A stretch of 64,000 nt of DNA from Thamnaconus septentrionalis (taxonomy: Eukaryota; Chordata; Actinopteri; Tetraodontiformes; Monacanthidae), in contig CM020511.1 of assembly GCA_009823395.1 (NCBI GenBank), forward strand, positions 22,762,501-22,826,500, read 5' to 3'. Positions 59,301 through 64,000 of the stretch are shown here, piece after piece (position 1 is the first letter of the stretch; every line of letters starts with the position of its first letter). Under the pieces are notes generated by a model, which was given only the letters and a program-made list of their open reading frames with translations, did not search any database and was not told the DNA's origin. Both the position numbers and the translations under genes were made by a program.

Positions 59301-61456
59301 TTCCCTTGTCTTAAGGTAAACTTTAAATTCCATTTCTTGAGTTTATTCTCCATATTTTCCATGGGATGATCTTCGGCTGACTTAATCTTCCTCCAGAACT
59401 ATAAGCCCTCACCAGCCTGTGATCCAGGCCGACCCGGGGCTCCAGCTCCGAAGCCCAGTCCCCCACTTACACCAGGGGGTCCCAGCCTGAGGCCCAGGTT
59501 GTCATTGCAGTGTGCCGCCCCACATCGGACAAACTGTCCCCAGGCCACCCTGTTGGTTGCATTCACCTCCCAGGTCTTAAGGTAAACTTTAAGTTCCATT
59601 TCCCTGGGATGATCTTCGGCTGACTTAATGTTGCTCCAGAACTCCAAGCCCTCACCATCCTGTGACTCCAGGCCACCCCGGGGCTCCAGCTCCGCTGCCC
59701 GGTTCTCCATTTGCACCAGGTGGGGCCAGCCTTAGGCGGAGGTTGTAGTTGCAGTGGGCGGCGCCCTCTTGATCAAGCTGTCCCCTTTCCAACCTGTTGG
59801 TTGCATTCACCTCCCAGGTCTTAAGGTAAACTTTAAATTCCATTTCTTGAGTTTATTCTCCATATTGTCCCTGGGATGATCTTTGGCTGACTTAATGTTG
59901 CTCCAGAACTACAAGCCCTCACCAGCCTTTGTCTCCAGGCCACCCCGGGGCTCCAGCCCTGCTGCCCGGTCCCCCACTCGCACCAGGGGGTCCCATCCTG
60001 AGGTGATTGTTGTCGTTGCAGTGGACGGCACCCTCTCGATCAAGCTGTCCCCTGGCCACCCTGTTGGTTGCATTCACCTCCCAGGTCTTAAGGAAAACTT
60101 TAAATTCCATTTATTGAGTTTATTCTCCATATTGTCCCTGGGATGATCTTCGGCTGACTTAATCTTCCTCCAGAACTACAAGCCCTCACCAGCCTTTGTC
60201 TCCAGGCCACCCCGGGCCTCCAGCTCCGCAGCCCGGTCCCCCACTTACACCAGGGGGTCCCAGCCTGAGGCCCAGGTTGTCATTGCAGGGTGCCGCCCCA
60301 CATCGGACAAGCTGTCCCCAGGCCACCCTGTTGGTTGCATTCACCTCCCAGGTCTTAAGGTAAACTTTAAGTTCCATTTCCCTTGGATGATCTTCGGCTG
60401 ACTTAATGTTGCTCCATAACTACAAGCCCTCACCAGCCTTTGACTCCATGCCACCCCGTGGCTCCAGCCCCTCACCCAGGGCTCCAGCCCTGCTACCCGG
60501 TCCCCCACTCGCACCAGGGGGTCCCTGCCTGAGGCTATTGTTGTCGTTGCAGTGGACGGCACCCTCTCGATCAAGCTTTCTCCTGGCCACCATGTTGGTT
60601 GTATTTACTTCCCATGTCTTAAGGTAAACTTTAAGTTCCATTTCTTGAGTTTATTCTCCATATTTTCCCTGGGATGATCTTCGGCTGACTTAATGTTGCT
60701 CCAGAACTACAAGCCCTCACCAGCCTTTGTCTCCAGGCCAACCCGGGGCTCCAGCCCAACTGCCCGGTCCCCCACTTACACCAGGGGGGCCAAGCCTGAG
60801 GCTCAGGTTGTCATTGCTTTGTGCCGCCCCACATCGGACAAGCTGTCCCCAGGCCACCCTGTTGGTTGCATTCACCTCCCAGGTCTTAAGGTAAACTTTA
60901 AATTCCATTTCTTGAGTTTATTCTCCATATTGTCCCTGGGATGATCTTTGGCTGACTTAATGTTGCTCCAGAACTACAAACCCTCACCAGCCTTTGTCTC
61001 CAGGCCACCCCGTGGCTCCAGCCCCACACCCAGGGCTCCAGCCCTGCTGCCCGGTCCCCCACTCGCACCAGGGGGTCCCTGCCTGAGGCGATTGTTGTCG
61101 TTGCAGTGGACGGCACCCTCTCGATCAAGCTGTCCCCTGGCCACCCTTGTGGTTATATTTACCTCCCATGTCTTAAGGTAAACTTTACATTCCATTTCTT
61201 GAGTTTATTCTCCATATTGTCCCTGGGATGATCTTCGGCTGACTTAATCTTCATCCAGAACTATAAGCTCTCACCAGCCTGTGATCCAGGCCCACCCGGG
61301 TATCCAGCTCCGCAGCCCGGTCCCCCACTTACACCAGGGGGTCCCAGCCTGAGGCCCAGTTTATCATTGCTTTGTGCCGCCCCAGATCGGACAAGCTGTC
61401 CCCAGGCCACCCTGTTGGTTGCATTCACCTCCCAGGTCTTAAGGTAAACTTTAAAT

Positions 61457-62071
61457 CCCAGTTCCCTAGTCTCACACCAGACTAGCCAGCTCAACTTCCC
61501 ACACAAAAATGAGCCCTCTTTATATCCACCCGCAGCCTGTGGCCAATTGGGCCACACCACTAACTGTGGGGACCTTGCCAAAAAATAAAACAGTGCAACC
61601 AAAACCAATAACCCAAAGAAATACACCCTTCAATAAACAACCTACTTCCCCCTAAACACACAAACCCTTAAATACAAATAAACCGTACATTATCCCCTTA
61701 ATCATTAATCAAAACAAAAACCAACACCCCCCTTGACAGCAATGGGCTATGCCACTTAGCCCGGTGCTCCATAAAACCCCCCCCTGCAGCGGCGCGCGCT
61801 TCCGCCCAGGAGCAGCGGAGCCGACCGGGACCAAATGGATGCAGGTGAGACGTGTATGAGCAGCATGGTGGTTAGGGTGGAACAGATGATGGTGGGAAAT
61901 GATGGAGCAGTGCACTAACTGTTACTGGTGGTTAATGAAAAAGAATGGGAGTCACGGTGCTCCGCGCTCCCGACGCCGACACCCTGCTCATGCCACACGT
62001 CCCCCCGCCCCAAAGCACGGCCGGGCACAAGAACAGTATTAATAAAAAATCTACTACCCAACCACGTGTGC

Positions 62072-62138
<67 letters not shown>

Positions 62139-62251
62139 TGTAAAACAGCGTCTCTTCCGCTCGCTCTCCCGCGTGGGCAACGGCACGCCGCGGCGTCCTC
62201 GTGGGGGAGACAGTGAGAAGGGGAGGCGGAGATCGCTCACTTTCTCACACC
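61457..62251. other. Non-satellite island of about 800 bp between arrays C and D
   Basis: It begins AGTTCCCTAGTCTCACACC, passes an A/C-rich segment (61560-61740), a GC-rich block (61770-61830) and a (GTGC)n microsatellite at 62065-62140, and ends with the GGGGGAGACAGTGAGAAGG motif also seen at 27020. No open frame has a recognisable domain. It is probably an insertion of an unidentified dispersed element; I found no target duplication. Confidence 0.5.
62065..62140. repeat. (GTGC)n microsatellite
   Basis: An alternating GTGCGTGC tract of about 75 bp. The Cys/Val/Arg- and Thr/His-rich open frames over it are artefacts. Confidence 0.97.
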
Positions 62252-64000
62252 GGGTCTCCAGCTCCCCCGCCCGGTCCCCCACTTTCACCAGGGGGGCCCA
62301 GCCTGAGGCCCAGGTTGTCATTGCAGGGTGCCGCCCCACATCGGACAAGCTGTCCCCAGGCCACCCTGTTGGTTGCATTCACCTCCCAGGTCTTAAGGTA
62401 AACTTTAAGTTCCATTTCCCTTGGATGATCTTTGGCTGACTTAATGTTGCTCCAGAACTACAAGCCCTCACCAGCCTTTGACTCCATGCCACCCCGTGGC
62501 TCCAGCCCCTAACCCAGGGCTCCAGCCCTGCTGCCCGGTCCCCCACTCGCACCAGGGGGTCCCTGCCTGAGGCGATTGTTGTCGTTGCAGTGGACGGCAC
62601 CCTCTCGATCAAGCTGTCCCCTGGCCACCCTGTTGGTTGCATTTTCTTCCCATGTCTTAAGGTAAACTTTAAATTCCATTTCTTGAGTTTATTCTCCATA
62701 TTTTCCCTGGGATGATCTTCGGCTGACTCAATCTTCCTCCATAACTATAAGCCCTCACCAGCCTGTGATCCAGGCCGACCCGGGGCTCCAGCTCCGCAGC
62801 CTGGTCCCCCACTTACACAAGGGGGGCCCAGCCTGAGGCCCAGGTTGTCATTGTTTTGTGCCGCCCCACATCGGACAAGCTGTCCCCAGGCCACCCTGTT
62901 GGTTGCATTCACCTCCCAGGTCTTAAGGTAAACTTTAAATTCCATTTCTTGAGTTTATTCTCCATATTTTCCCTAGGATGATCTTCGGCTGACTCAATCT
63001 TCCTCCATAACTATAAGCCCTCACCAGCCTGTGATCCAGGCCGACCCGGGGCTCCAGCTCCGCAGCCTGGTCCCCCACTTACACAAGGGGGGCCCAGCCT
63101 GAGGCCCAGGTTGTCATTGCTTTGTGCCGCCCCACATCTGACAAGCTGTCCCCAGGCCACCCTGTTGGTTGCATTCACCTCCCAGGTCTTAAGGTAAACT
63201 TTAAATTCCATTTCTAGAGTTTATTTCTCCATATTTTCCCTGGGATGATCTTTGGCTGACTTAATGTTGCTCCAGAACTACAAACCCTCACCAGCCTTTG
63301 ACTCCATACCACCCCGTGGCTCCAGCCCCTCACCCAGGGCTCCAGCCCTGCTGCCCGGTCCCCCACTCGCACCAGGGGGTCCCTGCCTGAGGGGATAGTT
63401 GTTGTTGCAGTGGACGGCACCCTCTCGATCAAGCTGTCCCTTGGCCACCCTGTTGGTTGTATTTACCTCCCATGTCTTAAAGTAAACTTTAAATTCCATT
63501 TCTTGAGTATATTCTCCATATTGACCCTGGGATGATCTTTGGCTGACTTAATGTTGCTCCAGTACTACAAGCCCTCACCAGCCTTTGTCTCCAGGCCACC
63601 CCGGGGCTCCAGCTCCCCAGCTCGGTCCCCCACTTACACCAGGGGGGCCCAGCCTGAGGCCCAGGTTGTCATTGCTTTGTGCCGCCCCACATTGGACAAG
63701 CGGTCCCCAGGCCACCCTGTTGGTTGCATTCACCTCCCATGTCTTAAGGTAAACTTAAAAAATTCCATTTCTTGAGTTTATTCTCCATATTGTCCCTGGG
63801 ATGAGCTTTGGCTGACTTAATGTTGCTCCAGAACTACAAGCCCTCACCATCCTGTGACTCCAGGCCACCCCGGGGCTCCAGATCCGCTGCCCGGTTCTCC
63901 ACTTGCACCAGGTGGGGCCAGCCTTAGGCGGAGGTTGTAGTTGCAGTGGGCGGCGCCCTCTCGATCAAGCTGTCCCCTGTCCAGCCTGTTGGTTGCAATT
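62252..64000. repeat. Satellite array D, about 6-7 units, running off the right edge
   Basis: It resumes in mid-unit at GGTCTCCAGCTCCC. Two adjacent units (about 62710-62975 and 62976-63241) are nearly identical, sharing CCTCCATAACTATAAGCC and ACACAAGGGGGGCCC, which indicates a recent local duplication. The last unit is of the third (GGCGGAGGTTGTAGTTGC) subfamily. Confidence 0.93.

Larger units (their letters stand above)
48085..61456. repeat. Satellite array C, about 50 units
   Basis: The longest block of the same modular satellite. It includes all unit types: 186-bp forms with CACATCGGACAAGCTG, 206-bp forms with CCCTCTCGATCAAGCTG, and a third subfamily with GGTTCTCCATTTGCACC and GGCGGAGGTTGTAGTTGC (units near 52530, 57813 and 59652; also 4575 and 63790), which has an in-frame TAG in the exon-like frame. 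It begins in mid-unit at the P2X7-like exon breakpoint and stops after GTAAACTTTAAATCCCAG at 61456. Confidence 0.95.

Noticed and set aside
48085..61456. CRISPR-like array
   Set aside because: Units of 240-290 bp with no short repeat/unique spacer alternation, in a vertebrate genome.

Overview
The window is vertebrate nuclear DNA, most probably from a teleost fish. The evidence is fish-type immune receptor fragments (FISNA-NACHT and RI-type LRR exons, an Ig receptor with a teleost-style tail, a P2X7 cytoplasmic-domain-like gene), a fish L1-like retrotransposon, a DIRS-like gag remnant, a MITE with TAA target duplications, and many dinucleotide microsatellites. I see no intact protein-coding gene, rRNA, tRNA or bacterial-type feature; every recognisable gene is broken.

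Layout. (1) 1-5563, 13558-16080, 48085-61456 and 62252-64000 are four blocks (about 23 kb) of one modular satellite with units of roughly 243-287 bp. Each unit is an exon-like GC-rich segment of 185, 186 or 206 bp plus an AT-rich 58- or 81-bp linker that looks like a short intron. (2) 5564-13557 is an antisense L1-like element with a poly(A) tail, long 3' region, ORF2, ORF1 and 5' leader. It sits in the satellite at a TCTT/AA site that recurs in nearly every unit. (3) 16081-48084 is about 1.95 head-to-tail copies of a 16,387-bp segment. The copies keep a constant offset, with no net length difference until one T about 50 bp before the right breakpoint, and even a (GT)27 microsatellite keeps its length. 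The segment carries NLR NACHT and LRR pieces, a MITE, DIRS debris, an Ig-receptor pseudogene, several small repeats and a P2X7-like gene. Only the first copy reaches the joining part (31699-32467), which holds P2X7-like exon 3 and the FISNA/NACHT Walker A half of the NLR. (4) 61457-62251 is a small non-satellite island.

Interpretation. The immune pieces look like the debris of an expanded NLR/Ig-receptor cluster beside a satellite block. The duplication begins inside an NLR exon and ends inside a P2X7-like exon, and satellite abuts both ends. The satellite to the right (about 48.24-49.02 kb) is an indel-ridden version of that to the left (about 15.30-16.08 kb). So a false duplication or assembly seam must be excluded before any biological reading; if real, the structure is a very recent concatemer embedded in satellite. 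The most novel object is the satellite itself, whose units carry a donor-like site, a branch-point-like CTGAC and an acceptor-like CTCCAG in regular order.
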